DNA of 64,000 nucleotides, taken from NCBI GenBank assembly GCA_905221605.1, contig CAJNDS010002490.1:598501-662500 (forward strand). The letters run 5' to 3'. Positions 33,063 to 42,437 of the stretch are shown here, one piece after another. The first letter of the stretch is position 1. Every line of letters starts with the position of its first letter. The position numbers and the translations under genes were made by a program. The notes below the pieces were generated by a model. That model was not told where the DNA came from, did not search any database, and saw nothing but the letters and a program-made list of their open reading frames with translations. Source of the stretch: Symbiodinium natans. Its lineage: Eukaryota > Sar > Dinophyceae > Suessiales > Symbiodiniaceae.

Positions 33063-33143
33063 CTTCAGCTCGGTCCGGTAGACGAGGCCCTGCGCAGTGC
33101 CCTCGACACCGGGAACACGGAAGGCCACGAAGCAGCCGAAGTC
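33063..33143 (-). CDS. Exon: S1 RNA-binding domain 2, middle part
   Basis: Minus strand: acceptor CCCCGAAAG|G, 27 codons including DFGCFVAFRVPGVEG and GLVYRTELK, and a GC donor (AAG|GCAAGG). DFG-x-FV followed by a GLV segment is the classic S1 (OB-fold) pattern, which binds RNA in ribosomal S1, PNPase and DEAH helicases. It joins in phase 0 to 33,715-33,762, which supplies strand 1. The parent protein is not identified. Confidence 0.85.
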
Positions 33144-33151
33144 CTTTCGGG

Positions 33152-33240
33152 GTTTAGGGTTTAGGGTTTAGGGTTTAGGGTTTAGGGTTTAGGGTTTAGG
33201 GTTTAGGGCTTAGGGTTTGGGGTTTAGGGTTTAGGGTTTT
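33152..33240. repeat. Telomere-like array (TTTAGGG)n, about 12 units
   Basis: In minus sense this is the CCCTAAA block at the 3' end of the intron between the two S1 domain 2 exons. Confidence 0.96.
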
Positions 33241-33714
33241 CGGGTTTCGGCTTTAGGGTTTAGGATGGTATAAGTGACTGGGGCTCGCGGTCAACAATAG
33301 GGTTTAGAGGCTTTACGGGTTTTGAGGGCTTAGGGCTTAGAGGTTTTGGGGTTTACGGGTTCTCGGAGTTCAGGTGTTTAGGGCGTACGGTTTGGGGTTT
33401 AGGGCTTGCCGGTGTCACTGCTGGGTCCTGGGGGCTCATGCCCGCCAGGTCGTGCAGGCTCGAGCACCTACTGCGATCCAAAGTTCAAACGCCCAAGAAG
33501 ACTCGCCCAGGGTTTAGGGTTTTAGGGCTTTCTGAGGTTTAGGGTTTTAGGGCTTTAGGGTACCCTAAACCCCAAACATTTAGGGCTTTAGGGTTTTTAG
33601 GGCTTTAGGGTACCGTAAACCCTAAAAATTTTGGGCTCTAGGGCGTTTAGGGTACCCTAAACCCTAAAATTTAGGGTTCTAGGGCTTTAGGGCTGTTAGG
33701 TTTAGGGGGCAGTC

Positions 33715-33762
33715 CCGCTTCTGCGTGACCACGGCGGTGAGCCACCGGTCGTTTGGCTTGCC
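33715..33762 (-). CDS. Exon: S1 RNA-binding domain 2, first strand
   Basis: Minus strand: acceptor CCCCGCTGCAG|G, 16 codons reading GKPNDRWLTAVVTQKR, and a GA donor (CGG|GACTGC). Joined in phase 0 to DFGCFVAF of the next exon it forms strands 1-2 of an S1 domain. The frame also stays open upstream to about 33,789 (FWVGSSPLQ), so an alternative acceptor (GCTCAAG|) is possible. The implied intron is 571 nt. Confidence 0.8.
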
Positions 33763-33979
33763 CTGCAGCGGGGATGAACCGACCCAAAACTTGAGCAGCG
33801 TGGGGGTTTGGGGTTTAGGCTTTAGGGTTTAGGGTTGAGGGTTGAGGGTTTAGGGTTTAGGGTTTAGGGTCCAGGGTTGAGGGTTTAGGGGAATACACCT
33901 TCATGCGATTATAGGGATCCTTAGATCCTCAATCTGATTCTTAAGGTGCATTAAAGGCCCTAGAAACGGAACCTAAGCC

Positions 33980-34098
33980 CCTCTCCCCAAAAAGGGAATA
34001 CCGGCACCAAGAAACACCATATCCTGATGCCCCATGATGCAAGAGGATGTGGGGCTCCCATATGGGCTGGAGTGGAGGAGGTTGCCTAAGCCCTGCAA
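33980..34098 (-). CDS. Candidate exon, hypothetical
   Basis: Minus strand: acceptor CTCGTTGCAG|G followed by about 38 open codons, including GLGNLLHSSPYGSPTSS and GHQDMVFLGAGIPFLG. Donor not fixed. It lies upstream of the S1 domain 2 exons and could belong to the same gene. Confidence 0.4.
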
Positions 34099-34667
34099 CG
34101 AGTTTAGCCGTAAGTCCTCCAGAGGAAACCCCAAGGCTCCAAAAACCTCAAAACCCTAAAAAAACCCTAAAAACCCTAAAAACCCTAAAAACCCTAACAA
34201 CACCAAAACCGCAAAAACCTTAAACCTGACAACCACGTAACCGCTAAACCCAAAAAACAGCCATGTAAACCCTGAAAAACCCTCAGGAAAAAAAAGAGAC
34301 CATGCGCCCGGCAAACCCGAAACCCTCCAATATGAGTCCGAAACACCCGACAAACCCCATAAACTTGTTAGCCCTATAAGTCTATAATAGACCCACGAAC
34401 CCACAGGCTAAACGCAAAGCAAAACCCTGGGTTAAGGGTTGATTTTCAGGGTCACCCTAAGCCCTTAACCCTAAACCGACTTCTCTGTCGGTTTAGGGTT
34501 TAGGGTTGATTCGGGTCTAGGGTTTAGGGCTTTTTCCATGCTTCTCAGGGTTTGGAGTTTCAAGAGCTCTTTCGCGGCGCTGGCCTGGGCGGTAAGCCCC
34601 CAATCCTAAATCCTAATAAGCTCTCGACCCTTAGCCCCAGCCCTCAGCCGTAAGCGCTATACCCAAA

Positions 34668-34762
34668 GAGCCCAATACCACTTAATTAAGGAATATTCCT
34701 GAAATCATACTAAGGATCCCTTTACAAGTTAAGGTATATATCCCTTAACTACGGAATATTTA
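34668..34762. repeat. MITE family I, copy 2
   Basis: CCAATACCACTTAATTAAGG with an inverse near 34,735. Similar to 1-330 and to 57,622-57,718. Confidence 0.55.
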
Positions 34763-34991
34763 GCTTTCTGGGCATTGTGAACTCTAAATCCGAGCAAAAC
34801 CCTAAATCCTATCAAGCCCCAAACCCTCTGAAGCACAAGCCCTATACACCCTAGCCTATAAGCCTCAGACGCACTCTAAGCCCCCTCATAAACCCTATAT
34901 AAACCCCAAAACAAACCCTAAACCCTAAGGCCGCAAACCCTAAGCCCTAAACCCTAAACCCTAAACCCTGAACCCTAAACCCTAAACTCAC

Positions 34992-35030
34992 CCTGTAGAC
35001 GCTCTCCGGGGCATCTACCCAGCAGGATCC
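34992..35030 (-). CDS. Candidate micro-exon, hypothetical
   Basis: Minus strand: acceptor ACCCCAAAG|G, 13 codons GSCWVDAPESVYR, and the canonical donor AGG|GTGAGT, which continues directly into TTTAGGG. Confidence 0.55.
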
Positions 35031-35048
35031 CTTTGGGGTCATATTGGC

Positions 35049-35180
35049 TAGGGTTTAGGGTTTAGGGTTTAGGGTTTAGGGTTTAGGTTTAGGGTTTAGG
35101 GTTTAGGGTTTAGGGTTTAGGGTTTAGGGTTTAGGGTTTAGGGTTTAGGGTTTAGGGTTTAGGGTTTAGGGTTTAGGGTT
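35049..35180. repeat. Telomere-like array (TTTAGGG)n, about 19 units
   Basis: Nearly perfect. It forms the CCCTAAA side (minus sense) of the intron before the 34,992-35,030 exon. Confidence 0.97.
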
Positions 35181-35354
35181 GTTGTGTTCGGAAACCTAGA
35201 ACCAAAAAAAGGGGGCAAACGGGCATCACTCAGCTAACCCTAAACCCCAAACCCCAAACCCGAAATCTGAAACTCTGAACCCCAGACCCCAAACCCGAAA
35301 CCCTGAAAACCCCAAACCCCAAACCCTAAACCCTACACCCTAAACCCTAAACCC

Positions 35355-35394
35355 CCGCCTCTTCGGCCGGCTCCTCTGCCGACTCCAGAGCCGC
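35355..35394 (-). CDS. Candidate micro-exon, acidic
   Basis: Minus strand: acceptor TTTGCAAAAG|G, 13 codons AALESAEEPAEEA, then GGGGTTTAGGG. It is flanked by inverted telomere-like arrays. Confidence 0.5.
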
Positions 35395-35598
35395 CTTTTG
35401 CAAAGACAGCGCTCAGGTTACATGGGCTTCTGGATCAGGGTTTAGGGTTTTTAGGGTTTAGGGTTTAGGGTTTAGGGTTTAGGGTTTAGGGTTTAGGGTT
35501 TAGGATTGGGGGGGTTAGGGTTGTATCATCCCTTAATTTAGCAGGAAATTTGGAAGCAAGTATCTTGTATCCCCGAAAACATGAACCCTACACAGCGC

Positions 35599-35755
35599 TA
35601 GGGTTTAGGGTTTAGGGTTTAGGGTTTAGGGTTTAGGGTTTAGGGTCTAGGGTTTAGGGTTTAGGGTTTAGGGTTTAGGGTTTAGGTTTTAGGGTTTAGG
35701 GTTTAGGGTTGAGGGTCTAGGGTTTAGGCTAGGGTTTAGGGTTTAGGGTTTAGGA
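35599..35755. repeat. Telomere-like TTTAGGG array, 157 bp
   Basis: Mostly perfect units with a few TCTAGGG and TTTTAGGG variants. Confidence 0.96.
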
Positions 35756-35794
35756 TGGTTTCCGGTTTAGTTTAGGATGGATATAAGTACTAAG

Positions 35795-35861
35795 CCCCAG
35801 GAAGCCACTTCATCTCGGAGGCCGACTTCTCTCAACCCAGCCCCAGCAGGGCTGTGCGTGC
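35795..35861 (-). CDS. Candidate micro-exon, hypothetical
   Basis: Minus strand: acceptor CGGCACGCACAG|, a frame reading PAGAGLREVGLRDEVASWGL, and donor |GTACTT. The plus strand is also open, so strand is inferred. Confidence 0.4.
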
Positions 35862-35968
35862 CGAAGCCGAAGCAATCCCAATCCAAACCCTAAGCCCTAA
35901 GACCTAAACCCTAAGACCTAAACCCTAAACCCTAAACCCCTAAACCCCTAAACCCTAAACCCACAACC

Positions 35969-36069
35969 CTTAAGGACATTTGAAGAGAAGGAACAGGCGG
36001 GCGAGCGATCTGGGTCAGCTTGCACCATGGTCGGTCGCGGGGCTTAGGCGCTGCCCTGCCCAGCTCCGG
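35969..36069 (-). CDS. Candidate exon, basic/proline-rich
   Basis: Minus strand: acceptor CAACTCCCCAG|, 33 codons including PELGRAAPKPRDRPWCK and LTQIARPPVPSLQMSL. The end is set by TTAAG|GGTTG. It lies between CCCTAAA (35,885-35,960) and TTTAGGG (36,087-36,128) blocks. Confidence 0.5.
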
Positions 36070-36165
36070 CTGGGGAGTTGCCCAGGTTTAGGGTTTAGGG
36101 TTTAGGGTTTAGGGTTTAGGGTTTAGGGCCCATCCCTGGAACCAGCTTGGGACTCCCTGGAACCA

Positions 36166-36276
36166 TGTTCCCTACTTTGGAGTAGACCCTAGAAAAAATA
36201 TAGGCTTTTGGGTATAAGTAGCTATAATAGGAACCCAAAACAAAAAAACACTAAAGTGGAGCACTCCAAAACCCAG
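36166..36276. repeat. MITE family L, copy 1
   Basis: CCCTACTTTGGAGTAGACCC, then TAGCTATAATAGGAACCC, then ACTAAAGTGGAGCACTCCA. A relative lies at 61,296-61,412. Confidence 0.65.
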
Positions 36277-36389
36277 TGTCGGACACCTTGCTGGGACCCT
36301 CTCCTGCGCCCCCCCACCTCACAGGACCCTAAATCCTAAACCCTAAACCCTAAACCCTAAACCCTAAACCCTAAACCTCACAGGACCAC

Positions 36390-36460
36390 CTTTTGTGGAA
36401 CCGTCCCGGGTGCATGGCCCGCCCCAATCGGGCCATGGCTGCTCGCAATCCCGAAGCTTT
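36390..36460 (-). CDS. Candidate micro-exon, basic
   Basis: Minus strand: acceptor GGGTGCAG|, 23 codons including KASGLRAAMARLGRAMHPG and FHK, and donor AAAG|GTGGTC. Confidence 0.5.
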
Positions 36461-36658
36461 CTGCACCCTAACCTTCACAGCTCTGCGCCATGTTACAGCA
36501 AACCCTCAACCCTAAACCCTAAACCCTCAACCCTCAACCCTCGACCCTACATCCTAAACCCTAAGCCCTAAACCCTAAGCCCTAAACCCTAAAAAAACCC
36601 TAAGCCCTAAACCCTAAACCCTAAACCTCTCCGACTCTATATATATTTAAATGTTCAA

Positions 36659-37090
36659 CCCCTTCGTGGATTTGGGCACAAACCTTCGTGGACATGGGCA
36701 CAAACCTTCGTGGATTTGGGCACAAACCTTCGTGGATTTGGGCAAAAAGCCTGGAATCGGGCTAGGGTTCGGTGTTTTCACTGGCTTCGTGGCCCTAGGG
36801 TTCAGGTTTTTCACTGGCTTCGTGGCCCTAGGGTTCAGGTTTTTCACTGGTTTTGTGCCCAAATCCACGAAGGTTTGTGCCCAAATCCACGAAGGTTTGT
36901 GCCCCAATCCACGAAGGCCATTAACATTATAATGTTCGAACCTTCGTGGATTTGGGCACAAACCTTCGTGGACATGGGCACAAACCTTCGTGGACATGGG
37001 CACAAACCTTCGTGGATTTGCGCACAAACCTTCGTGGATTTGGGCAAAAAGCCTGGAATCGGGCTAGGGTTCGGGGTTTTCACTGGCTTT
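36659..37090. repeat. 22-bp minisatellite with an inverted block
   Basis: The unit AACCTTCGTGGATTTGGGCACA occurs four times forward (36,659-36,745), about three times inverted (36,850-36,920) and five times forward again (36,937-37,046). Each forward block is followed by the same GCCTGGAATCGGGCTAGGG tail. A 33-bp unit (CACTGGCTTCGTGGCCCTAG) repeats between them. Frames are open on both strands because the unit lacks stops. Confidence 0.93.
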
Positions 37091-37129
37091 TTTTGATGTT
37101 CGAGGGAGGGTTGGGGAAGATTCATGAAT

Positions 37130-38135
37130 TTCTAGGGTTCAGGATGTCACGCCTAGGGCTTCCCTGGCCCTCCTATTCTATAGGATTCTAGGCCTAGGGT
37201 TTGGGGTTTTCACAGCTCCAAGGCCTAGGGTTCAGGATTTTCACAGGTCTCCGGGCTAGGGTTTAGGATTTTCACGGTCTAGGGTTCTAGACCTAGGGTT
37301 TGGGATTTTCACAGCTCTGAGGCCTAGAGTTCAGGATTTTCACAGGTCTGCGGGCTAGGGTTTAGGATTTTCACAGCTTTTTTTCCGAGTTTGAGGCCTA
37401 GGATTTAGGATTTTCAGTTTTTTTCCGGCAAGTCGGGCTAGGGTTCAGGATTTTCACAGCTTTTTTCCGAGTCTTAGGCCTGGCGTTTAGGATTTTCACA
37501 GTTTTTTTTTAAGTCTTATGTCTCCGGGATGAAGTTTTCCGAGTTTTATGTCCCACGCATCGAGGCTCAAAAATGGGAGTGCGAACTCGGTGACATGATT
37601 TTTTGAGTTTTATGTCTAGGGTTTAGGGTTTTCACACACAGTTTTTTCTCGAGTGTTACGTCTAGGGTTTAGGATTCTCACAGTTTTTTTCAAGTTTTAT
37701 GTCTAGGGTTTAGGATTTTCACAGATTTTTTTAACTCTTATGTCTCCGGGATGAAGTTTTTCGAGTTTTATGTCACACGCATCGAGGCTCAAAAATGGGA
37801 GCGCGAACTCGGTGACATGATTTTTCGAGTTTTATGTCTAGGGTTTAGGGTTTTCACAGTTTTTTCTCGAGTGTTATGTCTAAGGTTTAGGATTTTCACA
37901 GTTTGTTTTGAAGTCTTATGTCTCCGGGATGAAGATTTTTCGAGTTTTATGTCTAGGGTTTAGGATGTTCACAGATTTTTCTCGAGTGTTATGTCTAGGG
38001 TTTAGGATTTTCACAGTTTCTTAAAGTCTTATGTCTCCGGGATGAAGTTTTTCGAGTGTTATGTCCCATGCATCGAGGCTCAAATATGGGAGTGCGAACT
38101 CGGTGACATGATTTTTCGAGTTTTATGTCTAGGCA
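37130..38135. repeat. Complex satellite with TTTAGGATTTTCACAG units
   Basis: A unit of about 40-50 bp (TCTAGGGTTTAGGATTTTCACAG plus a TTTTTTCGAG tail) repeats about 15 times. A higher-order block with GGGATGAAGTTTTTCGAG, GCATCGAGGCTCAAAAATGG and GAACTCGGTGACATGATTTT appears at about 37,527, 37,747 and 38,039. Confidence 0.85.
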
Positions 38136-38277
38136 ATCTGCAACGACTGCCAGCGAAAACGTATAGGGAAGAAGGAGGTTGGATATTTTTCCTAATGGTG
38201 TGGGACCCAATGGGCGGGCGGGTATTCCCCTGTGGCCTTGAAAGCTGCTCAACTAGTGAATGCTTGGACCAGGGATG

Positions 38278-38383
38278 CTGAACCCTAAACCCTAAACCCT
38301 AAGCCCTAAGCCCTAAACCCTAAACCCTAAACCCTAAACCCTAAACCCTAAACCCTAAACCCTAAACCCTAAACCCTAAACCC
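38278..38383. repeat. Telomere-like array (CCCTAAA)n, about 15 units
   Basis: The array ends at the donor side of the 38,382-38,442 exon (minus sense). Confidence 0.97.
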
Positions 38384-38442
38384 TCCACCACCTTCAGCTT
38401 CTCCATGTCCGGCTCCTCCCCGAAGGCTCTGCGGTCGAAGAT
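38382..38442 (-). CDS. Candidate micro-exon, charged
   Basis: Minus strand: acceptor GCCTTCCCCACAG|, a frame reading IFDRRAFGEEPDMEKLKVVE, ending in G|GTTTAGGG. The frame is also open 39 nt further upstream to CTCTCAG|. It lies downstream of S1 domain 1, with matching composition and strand. Confidence 0.6.
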
Positions 38443-38482
38443 CTGTGGGGAAGGCGCCACTTGTGGGCCAAAGGGCTGAGAG

Positions 38483-38550
38483 GGTTTAGGGTTTAGGGTT
38501 TAGGGTTTAGGGTTTAGGGTTTAGGGTTTAGGGTTTAGGGTTTAGGGTTT
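38483..38550. repeat. Telomere-like array (TTTAGGG)n, about 10 units
   Basis: With 38,278-38,383 it brackets the exon at 38,382-38,442 in inverted orientation. Confidence 0.97.
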
Positions 38551-38899
38551 GAAGCCTTCGGGGTTTGAAGGGTTTAGGGGGGTTAGTGACTTGCTAGGGT
38601 TCACAGTTTCACGTTTAGGGCTTAGGGAGGTTTTGGATTTGGAGGTGGTCCTGGCACCGTAAGGGCTTGGCAAGTAGGGTTCGTGAGGTGGATTATGGGG
38701 ATTCTATGTGGGTTTCCGGGGGATACGAAGTAGACAGTGAGTCAAGAGAGGTTGCAAGTACTGTAGGTGCTCGAGGTTTAGGGATCAGGGTTGAGAGATG
38801 GGCTTTGGAATTGATTGTGTGGCTTAGTGGGGTTCAAGGCTGGGGTTGAGGGCTTAGGGTTTTAGGGTTTAGGAGCTAGACTCCTCTAATCCTTAAACC

Positions 38900-38968
38900 T
38901 TTGGAGCATGATAACAGATGTTCAGGATGGGGCCTTGGTCTTTCCTTTTGGCGATACCTACTTTCACG
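38900..38968 (-). CDS. Candidate micro-exon, hypothetical
   Basis: Minus strand: an open frame with IAKRKDQGPILNICYHAPK and donor AAAG|GTTTAA. The acceptor is probably AAAGTAG|G. It lies just downstream of the last S1 domain 1 exon. Confidence 0.5.
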
Positions 38969-39063
38969 GAGTTGATAGTGGGTTTAGGGTTTAGGGTTTA
39001 GGGTTTAGGGTTTAGGGTTTAGGGTTTAGGGTTTAAGTAAGTACCCCCTAAAAAAGCAGCTAC

Positions 39064-39119
39064 AAATCGAAGCCCACCATGCTCCGCCTTGTTCTTGGTC
39101 ATGGACAAGACCAACCTGC
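39064..39119 (-). CDS. Exon: end of S1 RNA-binding domain 1
   Basis: Minus strand: acceptor TTGCACTTCAG|G and donor TTT|GTAGCT. The frame reads RLVLSMTKNKAEHGGLRF. R-L-x-LSM-x-K is the last strand of S1 domains (RISLSMK). It continues the 40,901-40,980 exon. The exact junction is ambiguous, because the donor lies in a GGGG run of a telomere-like unit. Confidence 0.8.
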
Positions 39120-39321
39120 CTGAAGTGCAATGGGTCTTTGTAGCGCGGCTGGGAGTTTAGGTTTTAGGGTTTAGGGTTTAGGGTTTAGGGTTTAGGTTTT
39201 AGGGCTTCAGGGCTTTAGGGTTCAAGCGCTCCCGAAACCCTAAACCCAAAACCCAAAACCCCAAGCACTAAACCCTTTGGGCACGGGACATGTTTTCGGG
39301 GGCTAGGGCTAGGGTGGTGAC

Positions 39322-39487
39322 TCACTTGGAGCTTCATGGTTATTAACCCAATATGCTGACTGTACTTATAACCCAATTCTAGCCATGTTAGGGCACTCAA
39401 GGCTTTGAAGTGGGCTATAAGCACAGCTATACCCGGGTGAAATCCTAAACCCTAAACCCTAAACCCTAAACCATAAACCTCCAAGCA
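39322..39487. repeat. MITE family A, copy 7, with a telomere-like block inside
   Basis: The right arm contains a short CCCTAAA block (39,444-39,475), then the terminal repeat CATAAACCTCCAAGC. On the minus strand its end supplies the sequence GAG|GTTTATGG after the open segment at 39,485-39,547. Confidence 0.8.
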
Positions 39488-39547
39488 GGGCCGCATGCAG
39501 CTGGGCCCCTGGCTCTCCCGGATGTTGTCCTTCTCCTCTACCTCGCG
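39485..39547 (-). CDS. Candidate micro-exon abutting MITE A
   Basis: Minus strand: acceptor CATCGCGAG|G and a frame reading VEEKDNIRESQGPSCMRPCL. It ends GAG| at the first base of the MITE A GTTTATGG. The S1 domain 1 join skips this segment, so it may be alternative, belong elsewhere, or be spurious. Confidence 0.4.
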
Positions 39548-39640
39548 ATGGTTTAGGGTTTCGGGTTTAGGGTTTAGGGTCTAGGGTCTAGGGTCTAGGG
39601 TTTAGGGTTTAGGGTTTAGGGTTTAGGGTTCAGGGTTTAT
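39548..39640. repeat. TTTAGGG array with TCTAGGG units
   Basis: About 13 units. It lies upstream (minus sense) of the 39,485-39,547 segment. Confidence 0.93.
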
Positions 39641-39719
39641 GGAGAAGGCACTGTCCTAAACCCCAGCTGCCTTAAACCCTAAACTGTAAACCCTAAATGC
39701 TAAACACAACCTACACCCA

Positions 39720-39857
39720 AAACCATGCTTGATTGACACGTGCCCGAGGTCGTAGGTCATAGAAGGACCTTTGTGGCGTCAGTGAGGGCGTAGGCTTGGC
39801 CAGCTTGAAACCGACGCCGAGCAAGATCGCAGCCGCAAGCCCCACAACATAAACCTT
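39720..39857 (-). CDS. Candidate exon with a transmembrane segment
   Basis: Minus strand: acceptor GGGCTTAAG|G and an open frame with VYVVGLAAAILLGVGF (likely membrane helix), then KLAKPTPSLTPQRSFYD and RARVNQAW. Donor GCATG|GTTTTG. It lies inside the intron implied by the S1 domain join, so gene membership is unclear. Confidence 0.45.
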
Positions 39858-40245
39858 AAGCCCAAGCCCAAAACCCAAAACCCTAAACCCCAAACGCCAA
39901 CACATGGGATTCAAAAACACGTAGTGTTTTCAGGTGTATAAAACATTGTTGTCCTGAAAACCGTACCAAGCCCCGAGACAAAGGCTCCTTTTCACCTCAC
40001 TGCTAGACCTACATTTTACGGGTCTGCAATATGTTTTCATTTTATGCTCCCACAGTAAGGGTGGATTTTGGGTTGCGGGACCTAAACCCCAAACCCAGGT
40101 TTAGGGACTCAAGGTTAAATTGCTGCGTAGCATGTTACACAAGGCCTTTCAGCGCATGAGATCAGCATTTGGGGTGGGGGTTCGGGTTTAGGTTTCAGGA
40201 TTTGGGTTTGGGGTTTATAAACCCTAAACCCCAAACCTTACACCC

Positions 40246-40284
40246 ACGAGTCATTTTGAGGGGCGTCTGCGCTGTCTATCCTTT
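40246..40284 (-). CDS. Possible micro-exon
   Basis: Minus strand: acceptor ATACAAAG|G, a frame IDSADAPQNDSW and donor |GTGTAA. It is only 39 nt and also lies inside the S1 domain intron. Confidence 0.3.
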
Positions 40285-40379
40285 GTATATTGGGACGCTG
40301 GGGCTCAGGGTTTAGGGTGTAGGGTTTATGGTTTGAGGGTTTGGGGTTTGGGGTTTAGGGTTCAGGGTTTAGGGTTTAG

Positions 40380-40560
40380 GGCTTGTGAACGGAGGACCGA
40401 AAGCTTTTGGTTGAAGGCTTTTGGGTTGAGGCATGGGGGGTTTAGGGTTTAGGCTTTAGGCTTTGGGAGCGGAGGACCGACAGCTTTTGGCTCAAGGCTT
40501 TTGGGTTGGGGCTTTGGGGGGTGTAGGCGTTTAGGGTTTAGCTTTACACACACTTTCCTG
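40380..40560. repeat. Two tandem copies of a G-rich 95-bp unit
   Basis: The phrase GGAGGACCGAAAGCTTTTGG ... GGCTTTTGGGTTGAGGC at 40,390 recurs with few changes at 40,472. Confidence 0.8.
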
Positions 40561-40900
40561 TTCAGGTTTTCAGGGCAGCCCTAAACCCTAAACCCTAAAC
40601 CCTAAACCATGAACCCTACGGTCTTGCGCTTTGAAGGCTGTGTGCTCTTGGGTCGAGGCAGTGCTTTAGGTCTGGCTTTAACCCCACCCCTCGGAAGAGG
40701 GTAAAACGAGGACACAACACAGCGGCGGGCGCGCGGGCTGACGGCTTGCTGGAAGCCGCAACAGGCATAAACGCCTGACCTGAACCCTCATATAGCGCCT
40801 TAAATGGCCTTAAACCCCTACACCCTGAAATCCCCATGTAGGGCCCAAAAGCACAAATCGGCCTGACACCCGAAACCCTTGGCCCCGTAAACCCTAAACC

Positions 40901-40980
40901 CCAAATGCGCTGCTGTCTGCACTGGGCGCCCCGGCGTCTACTACCCACACCTTCACGCCATCCCCCGTCTTCACAACATC
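40901..40980 (-). CDS. Exon: S1 RNA-binding domain 1, strands 3-4
   Basis: Minus strand: acceptor CTTTGAGAG|G and a frame with DVVKTGDGVKVWVVDAG, then APSADSSAF, running into GGGGTTTAGGG. V-x-x-GD-x-VKVxVVD is the S1 segment before the final LSM strand. It joins upstream to 41,886-41,939 in phase 0 (CAG|GAT) and downstream to 39,064-39,119. Confidence 0.85.
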
Positions 40981-41885
40981 CTCTCAAAGGGGTTTAAGGT
41001 TTAGGGTTCAGGGTTTAGGGCTTAGGGTGTTGGGGTTGAGGTTCAGGGTATATAGAGTGTGTCGGTGAATGGTTTCAGTTTAGGTTTTGGAGGCTCAGGG
41101 TAAAGTCAACCGTGTTTGTGTCAGGGTTGAGTCAGGGTGGATGAGGATAAGGTTCAGAGGATTGGGGTCCGATTATTTTTTGGCAAGGACCCTAACCCCT
41201 AAACCTGAAACCCTAAACCCGAAGCCCTAGAGCATCAGCATAAGGCATGAGAAACTGACACGCGACACCACCCTGTGTGGGATGGGGACGTCAACTCGAC
41301 CTGGCGCCTCAGTGGAAGGTTTAGGGTTCAGGGTTCAGTGTTTCGGGTGGGTTTAGGGTTCGCCTGAACCCAGAACCGCCAAACTACCCTCTACTATTCG
41401 CCCTAGAATCCCTACTAGGGGCAGTTGGGAGGTCTTGACGCTTCGGGTTGATGAGTCTTGGGGTCGGGGTTCAGTGTATACGGTTTTGCCGGTGTAGTGT
41501 TTAGGGGCTTAGGGATGTAGGGTTAAAGGGTTTCGGATCTAGGGCTTCGGGTCCTAGATTTCCATTCCCTCCCAACTCAGTCTGGGTCCCAAATTCGTGT
41601 CGTTCCCCAAAATGTCCACCCATGTTTGGGAAGGGTTTAGGGCTTAGGGCTGAGGGTTCTAGGGTTTAGGGATCAGGCCTTGGGCGGTCCTGGCCTCCCT
41701 GCTGCGGCTAATTTGGTCCTCTAAACCCCAAACCCCAAACCCCTAAACCCTAAACCCCTAAACCACTAGCCCCTAAACCCCTAATGAACCCTAAACCCTA
41801 AACCCCTAAACCACTAACCCCTAAACCCCTAATGAACCCTAAACCCTAAACCCTAAACCCTGAACCCTGAACCCTGAACCGGGTC

Positions 41886-41939
41886 CTGTGGATTGTCGAC
41901 TCTGCCCTCCGTCATCTTTGAAGCTGGGATCATGCCAAC
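41886..41939 (-). CDS. Exon: S1 RNA-binding domain 1, middle
   Basis: Minus strand: acceptor CCCTGGAAG|G, 18 codons reading VGMIPASKMTEGRVDNPQ, and a GA donor (CAG|GACCCG). This corresponds to the G(L/M)-x-P-x-S(E/K) segment of S1 domains. Spliced to 40,901-40,980 it reads on to DVVKTGDGVKV without a gap. The implied intron is 905 nt. Confidence 0.85.
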
Positions 41940-42133
41940 CTTCCAGGGTTTAGAGTTTAGGGTTTAGGGTTTAGGGTTTAGGGTTGAGGGTTTACATCTT
42001 AGGGTTTGGGGCTTTAGGAGGGTTCAGGGTTTAGATCTTAGGGCTTGGGGCTTAGAAGGGTTCCTCAAGGAAACACTCTACACCCTACGCCCTGTACCCT
42101 AAACCCTAAACGCGAAATCCCTAAACCCTAAAC

Positions 42134-42190
42134 CCACCGAATTTAGGGTCTCTAGAGGAAGGCGCTGGCCGGTTCGCTGTTCTCTGGCTT
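42134..42190 (-). CDS. Candidate micro-exon, hypothetical
   Basis: Minus strand: acceptor GTCCGAAAG|, a frame REQRTGQRLPLETLNS and donor |GTGGGT. It lies upstream of S1 domain 1. Confidence 0.4.
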
Positions 42191-42382
42191 TCGGACACAG
42201 CGCCCCCTCCCCCCCCCCCCAACCGGCTGAGTAGGGTTTCGGGTTTAGGGTTTAAGGTTTAGGGTTTAGGGCTGAGGGTTTAAGGCTTCGGGGCAAGACT
42301 GCAAGGCTTAGGGTTTCGGGTTTGGGGCTTCATTCAGGCCTGGAGGGGCGGCCGGCACTTCAAAGTTTTGCCCCCTAAACCC

Positions 42383-42437
42383 CTACTTGGAGGTTCATGC
42401 TACTTATTAACCAATTATAATTATCATGTGCATATAA
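42383..42437. repeat. MITE family A, copy 8, left part
   Basis: TACTTGGAGGTTCATGC and ACCAATTATAA match the family. The element breaks off at about 42,437. The missing right part resumes at 48,021, after the retroelement. Confidence 0.8.

Noticed and set aside
33412-33475. Minus-strand open segment with CSSLHDLAGMSPQDPAVTP and a GCAAGC donor as an exon
   Set aside because: It looks coding but lies within the intron required by the phase-perfect S1 join (33,715 to 33,063). Kept out of the feature list as unresolved.
36647-37125. Frames of 93-128 codons on both strands with FVDLGTNLRG-type repeats
   Set aside because: A 22-bp minisatellite without stop codons gives open frames on both strands. 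There is no splice or codon support.
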